Origin: Solirubrobacterales bacterium
Lineage (GTDB): Bacteria > Actinomycetota > Thermoleophilia > Solirubrobacterales > Solirubrobacteraceae
DNA: 38,225 bases
Reading direction: 5' to 3'
NCBI GenBank assembly: GCA_025963965.1
Contig: JAOPZS010000012.1
Location: 1 to 38,225, forward strand
Shown: positions 15,432 to 23,971 of the stretch, in pieces
How the letters are laid out: each line of letters opens with the position of its first letter
Position numbering within the stretch: the stretch's first letter is position 1
Program-made: the position numbers and the translations under genes
The notes under the pieces: model-generated
Database searches by the model: none
What the model saw: the letters and a program-made list of their open reading frames with translations, nothing else
Told to the model about the DNA's origin: nothing

Positions 15432-16744
15432 TGGCCTCACAGCGGCAGATACTCGTCGGCATGGTCCCCGTCGGCGGCGGTGCGCCCGTCGCCGTGCAGA
15501 CGATGACGAAGACCGAGACGGCGAACCTGCAGGCGACGATGGAGCAGATCCGCACCGTCGCCGAGGCCGGAGCGGACATCGTGCGCGTCGCGGTGCCCCG
15601 CGAGCAGGACGCCGAGGCGCTGAAGACGATCGTCGCCCAGTCGCCGATCCCGATCATCGCGGACATCCACTTCAACCACACGCTCGCGCTCAAGGCGATC
15701 GAAGCCGGAGCCCATTGCGTGCGCCTGAACCCCGGCAACATCGGCGGCCCTGAGAAGGTCGCCGAGGTGACCGCCCTGGCCGAGCGTCACGGCACGCCGC
15801 TGCGCGTCGGCGTCAACTCGGGCTCGCTGCCCAAGCACCTGCGCGACCTCGAGTACGAGAACCCCGTCGAGGCGCTCGTGACGGCCGCGATCGAGACCGT
15901 CGAGCTGATGGAGCGCCTGGACTTCAGGAACTTCAAGGTCTCGATGAAGTCGACCTCCGTGCCCAACACGATCGCCTCCAACCGCATGCTCTCCGAGCGG
16001 ATCCCGTACCCGCTGCACCTCGGCGTCACCGAGGCCGGCACGAAGTGGTCGGGCTCGCTGAAGTCGGCCGTCGGCCTGGGGACGCTGCTCGCCGACGGCA
16101 TCGGCGACACGATCCGCATCTCGCTGTCGACCTTCCACGCCGAGGAAGAGGTCAAGGTCGCCTGGGAGATCTTGAAGGCTCTGAAGCTGCGCGAGAAGGG
16201 CCCGGTGCTGATCGCCTGCCCGACGTGCGGGCGGCTGCAGTTCGACATGGACAGCGTCGTCGCGGAGGTCGAGCAGCGCCTGGAAGCCTACGAGGACCCG
16301 ATCGAGGTGTCCGTGCTGGGCTGCGCCGTCAACGGCATCGGCGAGGCGCGCCACGCGGACTTCGGCATCACGGGCGCGAAAGACATGGGGATGATCTACT
16401 CCAAGGGCGAGCCGCTCAAGAAGGTACCGACAGGGCAGCTCGTCGAGGAGCTCTTCAAGGAGATCGACCGCTACTACGCCGCCGGCAAGACCGTCGAGCG
16501 CGACGAGCTCGCCGCCGCCGAGGCACGCGCGTGGCTGGCCGAGAACGAGGACGACACGGCGATGACCCCCGAGCGGATCGCAGCCCTCGAGGCCGCAGCG
16601 GCCGAGAACGACGAGCTCGCCGGCGACGTGCTCGAGTCGATGCTCGAGCCGGCCGGCGCCGTGGAGGCAGGCGGCAACGGGTCCGCCGTCGCGCTCGACG
16701 AGGCCGTCTCGCCCGTCGCCGGGCGACGCTTCAGCCGCGGCTGA
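15431..16744 (+). CDS. ispG: 4-hydroxy-3-methylbut-2-en-1-yl diphosphate synthase
   Basis: An iron-sulfur enzyme that converts ME-cPP to HMBPP in the MEP pathway. From the ATG at 15431 it has 437 residues. The [4Fe-4S] ligands are C263 and C266 (ACPTCGR) and C298 (VLGCAVNG), with the fourth ligand E305 in GIGEARHADFG. The TIM-barrel part shows VQTMTKTET, ADIHFNH, VRLNPGNIG and SMKSTSV. The last 70 or so residues beyond the usual core are an acidic Ala/Glu-rich tail of unknown role. The start is probably leaderless (TAGAAT seven bases upstream). Confidence 0.96.
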   Translation: MASQRQILVGMVPVGGGAPVAVQTMTKTETANLQATMEQIRTVAEAGADIVRVAVPREQDAEALKTIVAQSPIPIIADIHFNHTLALKAIEAGAHCVRLNPGNIGGPEKVAEVTALAERHGTPLRVGVNSGSLPKHLRDLEYENPVEALVTAAIETVELMERLDFRNFKVSMKSTSVPNTIASNRMLSERIPYPLHLGVTEAGTKWSGSLKSAVGLGTLLADGIGDTIRISLSTFHAEEEVKVAWEILKALKLREKGPVLIACPTCGRLQFDMDSVVAEVEQRLEAYEDPIEVSVLGCAVNGIGEARHADFGITGAKDMGMIYSKGEPLKKVPTGQLVEELFKEIDRYYAAGKTVERDELAAAEARAWLAENEDDTAMTPERIAALEAAAAENDELAGDVLESMLEPAGAVEAGGNGSAVALDEAVSPVAGRRFSRG

Positions 16745-16840
16745 ACCTCGGTCAGCCCGGCGCTGCGCCTGTCAGCTTCCTGACAGGAAAGCGGGACACG
16801 TAGGGTCAAGTCGCGGCCCGAACCGGTCGAAGACCTCGGT

Positions 16841-18742
16841 GTGCTGCCTGCCTCACGGCCCGTCAAGGGCACCGTCGCTGCTCTGCTCGGCGCACTCCTT
16901 TCGCTGACGTTCGCGCTCCCGGCGCTTGCGGAACCCGGCTGGCAGCTGCCCTCCTCGCAGCTCGCGCCGACCCTTCGCGAGCCCGAATCGTACGGGCCGC
17001 CCGTGGCCGCCGTGGGTGCAAGCGGCGAAACGTCTGCAGTGCTTGTCAGCTGGCATCCGCCCGGGGCGAACCTCATCTCGATCGAGCGCCCCGCAGGCGG
17101 GGGATGGCAGGCGCCGATCGACATCCCCGGCGGTGCCGAGGCCCTAGCGCCGGCGCTGGCGATGTCAGCCGGCGGCGAGCAGACGGTGGCATGGCTGGAC
17201 GGCGCCAGCATGGGCGACCCGCGCACAGTCTGGGTCGCCGACCGCGCTGGCGGCGAAGCCTGGCGAGACGTCCGGCAACTTCCGATGTACGAACCCGAAG
17301 GCGAGGTTGCTCAGGGGCCGTCGGTGGCCGTCGACGCGGCCGGAAACGCGGTCGTGGTGTGGACCGAGGCTGATCCCGGCTACACCTCCGCGTGGCTCGT
17401 CGCAAGCGAACGGCGCGCGGGCACGTGGAGCGCCCCGCAGCGGATCTCGGCACCCACGGAAGCCGTCCTGCTGGCCGAACACGCAGTCGTGGCATCCGGC
17501 GCCGGCAGCTTCGTGGCCGCCTGGGCCGATTATTCCGCGGGCCTGGGCTCGATCGAGGCGCAGACTCTCAGCGGCGGCGTCTGGACGGGCGAGCAGACCA
17601 TCGACACCCAGCCCGGCGTGCTGTACGGAGCTTCGCCCGCCGCGAACGGCTCCGGCCAGGCCGCGATGCTGTGGAGCGGCACGGCCGACGAAGTCGTGCA
17701 CGCGGCCAGCCTGCAGCACGGCTCCTGGACTCTGTCGAATCCGCCCGGGACTCATATCCAGGTCGTTTGCTTCGAGCATCAGCCGAGCCTCGCGATCGAC
17801 GGCGCCGGCAACGCCCAGGCGCTGTGGCTCGAAGCCACCGGTGAGCTGACGAGCGAGACGATGGCAGCGGGCGGCACCTGGCTCGGGGACCGCCGGACCC
17901 TCACGACGGTGCCGGAAAGCGCCTACCTGCTGGACATGCGGATCGGTGTCGATCGCGAAGGCGACGCCCTGGCCGGATGGAGCGTGCTCGACGAACCTTC
18001 GCCGCCGGCCTCACGGGTGCTGGGCGCGGCCAAGCCCGCCGGCGGCTCATGGCAGGCGCCCGTGACCCTCGCCTCGGGTGGACGCACCTGGCGCAGCTAC
18101 GTCTCGCTCGCCGAGGGTGAAGACGGCTCAGGCGTCGCGAGCTGGCTCGACGAAATGGAACCGGGCACGTCGTGGGAAGAAAACGAATTCATGCCGCGTG
18201 CAGCGCTGTTCGTAGGGGCCGCGACCCCCGCGGCGCCCGCGGAGGCGTCCGTACCCGACGCCGGCGAACCTGCGCCGCACACGGCTCCGCGCCTTGGCCC
18301 CGTCTACCTGCTCGCTCCCAAGAGCCACCTGTGGCTCGCCCACGGCAGGCAACGCCTCACGGTGCCGATCCGCAACACCAACCCGTTCCCGGTCAGCGGC
18401 ACGGTGCGCCTCTACGAGTACCTCGTCCCGGCCAACGGTCGTGGCCATGCCGCCGCCCTGGCGGTGAGCGCATCCGTCGCCTACCGCCTCGCTGCGCACC
18501 AGACCACCAGTCTGCGTCTGCGCGTCAACCGCCGCGCGCTGCGGCGCCTGCGCGCCTACGTGCCCGACCGCGGCCACATCCTCGTGAACGCCAGGCTGGC
18601 GATCCGGGGCGCAGGCCAGTCGGCGGCCAGCTCCGTCGTGCTCGCGCTCGACCAGCGGATGCGTCGTCACCCGCGGCACAAGCCGCACGTGCCGGCCGGC
18701 TATCCCGCGCCGGTCAACCCGTGGGCCCAGAAGTCCTGCTGA
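16841..18742 (+). CDS. Large exported protein with propeller-like repeats
   Basis: 633 residues from a GTG at 16841. The signal peptide (VAALLGALLSLTFALPALA) is cleaved near residue 30. The mature part holds about eight diverged units ending in a small-residue strand and Trp, such as SVAVDAAGNAVVVW, SLAIDGAGNAQALW, RIGVDREGDALAGW, ALAMSAGGEQTVAW and SLAEGEDGSGVASW, spaced roughly 45-60 residues, as expected for beta-propeller blades. After about residue 470 an Ala/Pro linker leads to a basic beta-rich C-terminal domain ending PVNPWAQKSC. The role is unknown, probably extracellular binding. A TAGGGT at 16801 is a -10 candidate. Confidence 0.78.
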   Translation: MLPASRPVKGTVAALLGALLSLTFALPALAEPGWQLPSSQLAPTLREPESYGPPVAAVGASGETSAVLVSWHPPGANLISIERPAGGGWQAPIDIPGGAEALAPALAMSAGGEQTVAWLDGASMGDPRTVWVADRAGGEAWRDVRQLPMYEPEGEVAQGPSVAVDAAGNAVVVWTEADPGYTSAWLVASERRAGTWSAPQRISAPTEAVLLAEHAVVASGAGSFVAAWADYSAGLGSIEAQTLSGGVWTGEQTIDTQPGVLYGASPAANGSGQAAMLWSGTADEVVHAASLQHGSWTLSNPPGTHIQVVCFEHQPSLAIDGAGNAQALWLEATGELTSETMAAGGTWLGDRRTLTTVPESAYLLDMRIGVDREGDALAGWSVLDEPSPPASRVLGAAKPAGGSWQAPVTLASGGRTWRSYVSLAEGEDGSGVASWLDEMEPGTSWEENEFMPRAALFVGAATPAAPAEASVPDAGEPAPHTAPRLGPVYLLAPKSHLWLAHGRQRLTVPIRNTNPFPVSGTVRLYEYLVPANGRGHAAALAVSASVAYRLAAHQTTSLRLRVNRRALRRLRAYVPDRGHILVNARLAIRGAGQSAASSVVLALDQRMRRHPRHKPHVPAGYPAPVNPWAQKSC

Positions 18743-18770
18743 GGTCGAGACCCCCCCGGGCCGCCGCAGG

Positions 18771-19022
18771 CTAGCGGGCGACGCGCGCGTCCAGCTGCGC
18801 ACCCATGACCTCAATCAGCCGCTGCCGTGGTGCACCTACACGCTGCCTCACAAGATCACCGCGGGCGAATTCTCCTTCACGGAAATGTTCACGACGGTCA
18901 CTTCGACGCTCGACAAGGCGGCAAGCTTCGGAAGCTGTGCCCCAACGCGAGAAATGACGATCGGCGTCCTCGCGGAACAGCTCTCAGAACAATTCCCCTA
19001 CGCGGCAGAAGTCGTCGGCTGA
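18771..19022 (+). pseudogene. Orphan coding-like reading frame, probably the 3' remnant of a lost gene
   Basis: The 323 bases between the exported-protein gene and the next membrane-protein gene hold one frame that reads like real protein. It includes GDARVQLRTHDLNQPLPWCT, then YTLPHKITAGEFSFTEMFTT, and ends QLSEQFPYAAEVVG before a TGA at 19020-19022. Third positions are mostly G or C (ctg ccg tgg tgc acc tac), as in true genes here. No ATG, GTG or TTG with a ribosome site opens it; the only in-frame ATGs are internal. It therefore looks like the C-terminal end of a deleted or frame-disrupted gene, or a small gene with an unusual start. I recognise no family. Confidence 0.45.
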
Positions 19023-19031
19023 CTCCGCCGA

Positions 19032-19058
19032 TTGACGGCAAGCTGCGTATGGCAAGAT
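19032..19058 (+). promoter_or_regulatory. Promoter of the small membrane-protein gene
   Basis: TTGACG (19032-19037) and CAAGAT (19053-19058) are 15 bases apart, and the -10 ends seven bases before the ATG at 19066. The position fits a leaderless start; the spacer is short. Confidence 0.35.
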
Positions 19059-19065
19059 CCGTCAG

Positions 19066-19398
19066 ATGGAATCGAGGGGGCGACGCACGACGCGTCTGCT
19101 GGCTGGAGGGGGCTGGGTGGCGCTCGTTGCGCTGCTCGGCCTCGTCGAGCTCGCGGCCTTGATCGAGAGCATCCTCGAAGGGAGCTATGACGCCCACCTG
19201 AACCGTGCTCCCGCGGGGCGGATCGTAATCGCCGCGCTCGGCCTGCTCGTCGCGCTCGGCGCGCTCGAGGCAGCCGTCGGCGAGCTGCGCGGGCGCCGCA
19301 GCCGAGTGGGCCGCGGCAAGGGACTCGTCCTCACGAGCCTTACGATCCCGATGATCCTCCTCTACATGATCGTGGCACTGGCGAGCGGACCGCTGTGA
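19066..19398 (+). CDS. Small integral membrane protein of unknown function
   Basis: 110 residues with three predicted membrane helices: about residues 12-36 (LLAGGGWVALVALLGLVELAALI), 50-70 (RIVIAALGLLVALGALEAAV) and 87-107 (VLTSLTIPMILLYMIVALAS). The loop between helices 2 and 3 is strongly basic (ELRGRRSRVGRGKG), so it should be cytosolic. No motif links it to a known transporter or enzyme. It is transcribed towards sodA and ends just before a strong shared hairpin. Confidence 0.7.
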   Translation: MESRGRRTTRLLAGGGWVALVALLGLVELAALIESILEGSYDAHLNRAPAGRIVIAALGLLVALGALEAAVGELRGRRSRVGRGKGLVLTSLTIPMILLYMIVALASGPL

Positions 19399-19414
19399 CC
19401 ATGCGCCCCCGCGC

Positions 19415-19438
19415 GCCCCTCGCACGGGTGCGAGGGGC
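19415..19438. terminator. Bidirectional terminator hairpin between convergent genes
   Basis: GCCCCTCGCAC (19415-19425) pairs perfectly with GTGCGAGGGGC (19428-19438). It lies 17 bases after the membrane-protein stop and 40 bases before the end of sodA on the other strand, so it can serve both. Confidence 0.7.
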
Positions 19439-19477
19439 TCCGCAGGACGAATCCCGAGGAGGGCGGCGCGGCGTGCG

Positions 19478-20080
<603 letters not shown>

Positions 20081-20197
20081 GTTGCTCCCTTCGCGGGGGT
20101 GTACCGGGTCGACGTTCTTTCCTGCGCGCTGTTCTATCAGAGGCAACTCGCCCGCCATCCCCGGGCGCGCCGGCTCACGGGCGGTGCGCTACGGGAC

Positions 20198-20203
20198 TAG
20201 GCT
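20198..20203 (+). promoter_or_regulatory. -10 element of the TetR gene, leaderless-type
   Basis: TAGGCT ends six bases before the ATG at 20210 and there is no Shine-Dalgarno, so transcription probably begins at or next to the start codon. I see no convincing -35 element. Confidence 0.4.
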
Positions 20204-20209
20204 CCAGGG

Positions 20210-20824
20210 ATGCCGGGAGCACAGCCGCCCGTCGCACCGGGCCGACCTGGCCGTCCCGCCGCGGCGACACGCGAGGCCGCGCTGGCGCTCGCGCGGACCC
20301 GATACCTGGCGGGCGAACGGATCGACGTGCAGGCGATCGCGCGCGAGCTCGGCCTCGCCAGGGCGACGATGCATCGCTGGTTTCGAACCCGCGAGCTGCT
20401 GCTCGGCGAGCTGCTCGCCGAGCTGGGGGAGGAGCGGCTGAACGTGCTGCGGGCCCGGGTCGGCGGCCGCGGCGCGAAGGCCCTGCTCGACTGCTTCGAC
20501 GCCTTCAACCGCGAGCTGGCCGCATCGGATGCCCTGCGCGCGCTGCTCGTCTCCGAGCCCGAGCTGGGGCTGCGCGTGCTGACCTCGGCGTCCGGCGTCG
20601 TGCAGCCGCGGCTGGTCGCCGCCGTGCAGGCGCTGATCGACGACGAGGTCGCCTGCGGCTACCGTCCCTCGCTCGCGCCCGACCTGCTCGCCTACGCGAT
20701 CGTCCGCCTCGCCGAGGCGTTCCTGTACAGCGACGCCGCCATCGGCGTGAGGAGCGACGAGGCGCGGCTGCGCCAGATCGAGGCGGCGCTGCTGGGCCTC
20801 GATCCGGGCGCGCCTCAGATTTGA
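20210..20824 (+). CDS. TetR-family regulator (QsdR-like C-terminal domain)
   Basis: 204 residues. After a Pro/Arg-rich start, the N-terminal helix-turn-helix is at about residues 22-68: EAALALARTRYLAGERIDVQAIARELGLARATMHRWFRTRELLLGE written in parts, with RIDVQAIARELGLARATMHR as the recognition unit. The C-terminal domain (DAFNRELAASDALRALLVSE, then RLVAAVQALIDDEVACGYRP) matches the helical ligand domain of QsdR-type TetR proteins. The ligand is unknown. It is divergent from sodA and is followed by the DUF3089 hydrolase gene, whose promoter begins inside its stop codon region, so either neighbour may be a target. Confidence 0.88.
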   Translation: MPGAQPPVAPGRPGRPAAATREAALALARTRYLAGERIDVQAIARELGLARATMHRWFRTRELLLGELLAELGEERLNVLRARVGGRGAKALLDCFDAFNRELAASDALRALLVSEPELGLRVLTSASGVVQPRLVAAVQALIDDEVACGYRPSLAPDLLAYAIVRLAEAFLYSDAAIGVRSDEARLRQIEAALLGLDPGAPQI

Positions 20825-20850
20825 GTCTTCAGCGTCACGGTGACTAGAAT
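20821..20850 (+). promoter_or_regulatory. Promoter of the DUF3089 gene with palindrome in the spacer
   Basis: TTGAGT (20821-20826) overlaps the tetR stop codon; TAGAAT (20845-20850) follows after 18 bases. GTCAC-G-GTGAC (20834-20844) is a perfect palindrome in the spacer and could be a repressor site. A hairpin CGCGGC/GCCGCG (20862-20878) lies in the leader before the Shine-Dalgarno. Confidence 0.5.
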
Positions 20851-20903
20851 GGGCGGGCAATCGCGGCGGGAAGCCGCGGGGCACGAACGGAGGGGATGAG
20901 GGG

Positions 20904-22106
20904 ATGAGCAAGCACTTGAGGGCTGCACGCCCGGCGTGGTCGCAGCGAGGCGTCGCGCTGGGGCTGATCGTCGCTGTCGCGTCGCTGCTCGCGCTGGCCG
21001 GCACGGCCTCGGCGAAGAGCAGCACGGTGTGGCTGTGCAAGCCGGGCAAGAAGCCGAACCCGTGCATGGCCGACCGCACGACGACGGCCGTCACCTACAC
21101 CGGCGTCTCCGAACGCCACGAAACGCTGCAGAAGCCCGTCAAGGCCGGCAAAGCGCCGATCGACTGCTTCTACGTCTACCCGACCGTCTCCACACAGGAA
21201 GGCCCCAACGCCAACCTCGAAATCGAACCGCAGGAGACGCAGATCGCGATCGACCAGGCGTCGCGCTTCTCCCAGACCTGCAAGGTGTACGCGCCGATGT
21301 ATCCCCAGCTCACGCTGAACGCGATCAAAGGCGTCGTGACCCCGGAAAACGCCCTTAAGGCCTACTCGGGCGTGCTCGCCGCCTTCCTCGAATACATGCA
21401 CAAGTTCAACAAGGGCCACGGCATCGTCCTGATCGGCCACTCTCAGGGCGCGCTGATGCTCGAGAACCTGATCAAACAGCAGTTCGACGGCAACGCGGCG
21501 CTGCGCAAACAGCTCGTCTCGGCGATCCTGCTCGGCGGCAACGTGCTCGTACCCGAAGGCCAGCTCGAGGGCGTCACCTTCCAGCACGTGCCGCTGTGCA
21601 CGGCCGCGACCGACACCGGCTGCGTGATCGCATACTCGACGTTCCTGAAGGAACCGCCCGAAAACGCCTTCTTCGGGCGTCCGGGCAGCCTGCTGCTGGA
21701 AGGCGGAACGGTGCCGCCCGGATCGGAAGTCGCGTGCGTGAACCCGACGCTGCTCAAACAGCAGGCCGGCGCGGCGGGGAACCTGCTCCCGCTCGCACCC
21801 ACGACGCCGTTCCCGGGCACGCTCGGCGAAGGGACGCCGGTGCCCAGCGCGCCGACGCCCTGGGTCGAGACGTTGGGTGCCTACCAGGCCAGGTGCATGC
21901 ACGAAAACGGCGCCACCTGGCTGCAACCCGAGCAGAGCCCTTCGATCAGCGAAGCAGCCTTCGAAGATCTCGCCACGCATAACGAAACGGCCGTCGAACT
22001 GATCGGCGCCGAATGGGGCCTTCACCTCTATGACGTGAACGTCGCGCTCGGCAACCTCGTGCACACGGTCGCCGTCGAGACGCAGGCCTACGGGTTCGAA
22101 GCCTGA
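20904..22106 (+). CDS. Exported alpha/beta-hydrolase of the DUF3089 family
   Basis: 400 residues with a signal peptide cut near TASA-K (residue 37-38). The mature domain shows DCFYVYPTVS (residues 87-96), the usual start of DUF3089 proteins, and the nucleophile elbow GHSQG with S180. Several Cys residues (WLCKPGKKPNPC, SQTC, PLCTAATDTGC) probably form disulfides outside the cell. The acid and His of the triad are likely in the C-terminal third (GLHLYDVNVALGN or nearby), not certain. The substrate is unknown; lipase or esterase activity is the family guess. Glu codons are 20 GAA to 6 GAG, opposite to the cytoplasmic genes here. Confidence 0.85.
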   Translation: MSKHLRAARPAWSQRGVALGLIVAVASLLALAGTASAKSSTVWLCKPGKKPNPCMADRTTTAVTYTGVSERHETLQKPVKAGKAPIDCFYVYPTVSTQEGPNANLEIEPQETQIAIDQASRFSQTCKVYAPMYPQLTLNAIKGVVTPENALKAYSGVLAAFLEYMHKFNKGHGIVLIGHSQGALMLENLIKQQFDGNAALRKQLVSAILLGGNVLVPEGQLEGVTFQHVPLCTAATDTGCVIAYSTFLKEPPENAFFGRPGSLLLEGGTVPPGSEVACVNPTLLKQQAGAAGNLLPLAPTTPFPGTLGEGTPVPSAPTPWVETLGAYQARCMHENGATWLQPEQSPSISEAAFEDLATHNETAVELIGAEWGLHLYDVNVALGNLVHTVAVETQAYGFEA

Positions 22107-22111
22107 CCCGC

Positions 22112-22165
22112 CAGACGCGGGTCTGACTGACCACCCCTCGGGGTGCCCGGCATTCTTCCCGGGCA
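22112..22165 (+). terminator. Triple hairpin between the DUF3089 gene and proS
   Basis: Three stems follow each other: CAGAC/GTCTG (22112-22125), CACCCC/GGGGTG (22132-22145) and TGCCCGG/CCGGGCA (22144-22165). The second and third share two bases, so they are partly exclusive. This probably ends the hydrolase transcript. I looked for T-box features because proS follows and found none. Confidence 0.55.
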
Positions 22166-22249
22166 TCTCGAGGATGGTCCGCCCGCGCTGATCCGTATAC
22201 GCTCGCTGCGCCTCGCTGCCCGCCGGCCGCGAAGCCGACCACAGCCGCC

Positions 22250-23971
22250 ATGACACGCCTGAGCGAATACCTGCTGCCGACCGAGAAGGAGGCCCCGGCC
22301 GACGCCGAGGCGATCTCGCACAAGCTGATGGTCCGCGCCGGGCTGATCCGCCAGATGGGCGCCGGGATCTGGACGTGGCTGCCGGCCGGCTGGCGCGTGC
22401 ACCAGCGCGCCGTCGCGATCATCCGAGAGGAGATCGACGCGATCGGCGGCCAGGAGATGCTGATGCCCGTCCTGCAGCCGGCCGAGCCGTGGCGCAAGAC
22501 CGGGCGCTACGCGATCGACGCGCTGTTCAAGCTGACCGATCGCAAAGGCGCGGAGCTCGTCCTGGCGATGACCCACGAGGAGGCCGTCACGACACACGTC
22601 GCGCAGGTCGTGCGCTCCTACCGCGACCTGCCGATGACGCTCTACCACTTCCAGGTCAAGGAGCGCGACGAGGCGCGGCCGCGCGCCGGCGTGCTGCGCA
22701 CGCGCGAGTTCATCATGAAGGACTCCTACACGTTCGACCGCGACCTCGCCGGGCTGGAGCGCAGCTACGACGCGCATGCCGGCGCCTACGAGCGCATCAT
22801 GCAGCGCAGCGGGCTGCGCTACTACCGCGTCGAGGCGGACGTCGGGATGATGGGCGGGTCCGGCGCGCACGAGTACATGGCGCCGTGTCCGGCGGGGGAG
22901 AACGAGGTCGCGCTGGCGGGCGACTACGCCGCCAACCTCGAGGTCGCCAGCGCCGACCCCGTTCCGGTCACGCTGCCGGAGGCTCCCGACGCGCCCGAGG
23001 CGGTCGCGACGCCGGGACTGACCACCGTCCGGGACGTCGCCGCCGAGCTCGGCCTTCCCGAGGGGGCGCTGCTGAAGGCCTACCCGGTGGTCGTCGACGG
23101 CGACGGCGAGGAGCGCCTCGTGCTCGTGCTGGTGCGCGGTGACCACCAGGTGAACGAGATCAAGCTCGCCCTCGCGCTCAGCGCCGATAGCCGCCCGGCG
23201 CAGGCCGCCGAGATCGAGGCGAAGCTCGGCCCGCCCGGGTTCATCGGCCCGGTGCAGGCGCCTGGCGAGATCGAGGTGCTACTCGACAGGGCCGTAGCCG
23301 CCGCAGCGCCCGGTGGCTACGTGACCGGCGCCAACCGGGTCGACGAGCACCTCCGCGGTGTCGTCCCCGGCCGCGACTTCGCCTTCCGCGAGGTCGATGT
23401 GCGCAACGTCCTCGCGGGCGACACCGTCGGCGGCGTCACGGTCGAGATCGAGCCGGCGATCGAGGTCGGCAACATCTTCAAGCTCGGCACCCGCTACTCG
23501 GAAGCGCTCGGCGCCTCATACCTCGACGAGGACGGTCGCGAGCAGCCGATCTGGATGGGCTCCTACGGGATCGGCCCGGCGCGGATCGCGGCGGCGGCCG
23601 TCGAGCAGAACGCCGACGAGCACGGCATCTCCTGGCCGCGCTCGCTCGCGCCGTTCGACGTGCACCTCGTCTCCCTCGGGAAGGCCGGCACGCCCGAGCG
23701 CGACGCCGCGGACGCCGTCTACGAACTGCTCGCCGGCAGCGCCCTCGATGTTGTCTACGACGACCGAGAAATCGGCACCGGCGAGAAGTTCGCCGACGCC
23801 GAGCTGCTCGGCTGCCCCCTGCGCCTGACCGTCGGCCGGCGCTCACTGGAGTCCGGCGAGATCGAGGTGCAGATCCGCCGCGGTCGCGAGCAGGCGCCAC
23901 CGCTCGCGCTCGACGGCGAGCCCGACGCGCTGCTCGGCGCACTGCACGAGCTGTGGCGGAGCCTCCCCTAG
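22250..23971 (+). CDS. proS: Prolyl-tRNA synthetase (bacterial type with INS domain)
   Basis: Charges tRNA-Pro with proline. 573 residues is the length of the bacterial-type enzyme. The class II motif 2 region FQVKERDEARPRAGVLRTREFIMKDSY (written here in parts: FQVKERDEARPRAG and REFIMKDSYTF) and motif 3 GSYGIGPARI are intact. Between them, about residues 225-385, lies the editing/insertion domain (YPVVVDGDGEERLVLVLVRG). The anticodon-binding domain forms the C-terminus (VHLVSLGKAG onwards). The start ATG has no obvious Shine-Dalgarno. The GTG start of the next gene lies inside its last 19 bases. Confidence 0.97.
   Translation: MTRLSEYLLPTEKEAPADAEAISHKLMVRAGLIRQMGAGIWTWLPAGWRVHQRAVAIIREEIDAIGGQEMLMPVLQPAEPWRKTGRYAIDALFKLTDRKGAELVLAMTHEEAVTTHVAQVVRSYRDLPMTLYHFQVKERDEARPRAGVLRTREFIMKDSYTFDRDLAGLERSYDAHAGAYERIMQRSGLRYYRVEADVGMMGGSGAHEYMAPCPAGENEVALAGDYAANLEVASADPVPVTLPEAPDAPEAVATPGLTTVRDVAAELGLPEGALLKAYPVVVDGDGEERLVLVLVRGDHQVNEIKLALALSADSRPAQAAEIEAKLGPPGFIGPVQAPGEIEVLLDRAVAAAAPGGYVTGANRVDEHLRGVVPGRDFAFREVDVRNVLAGDTVGGVTVEIEPAIEVGNIFKLGTRYSEALGASYLDEDGREQPIWMGSYGIGPARIAAAAVEQNADEHGISWPRSLAPFDVHLVSLGKAGTPERDAADAVYELLAGSALDVVYDDREIGTGEKFADAELLGCPLRLTVGRRSLESGEIEVQIRRGREQAPPLALDGEPDALLGALHELWRSLP

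Noticed and set aside
22112..22249. T-box leader for proS
   Set aside because: The hairpins are clear but I find no T-box consensus, specifier loop or antiterminator bulge; a terminator of the upstream gene explains them better.
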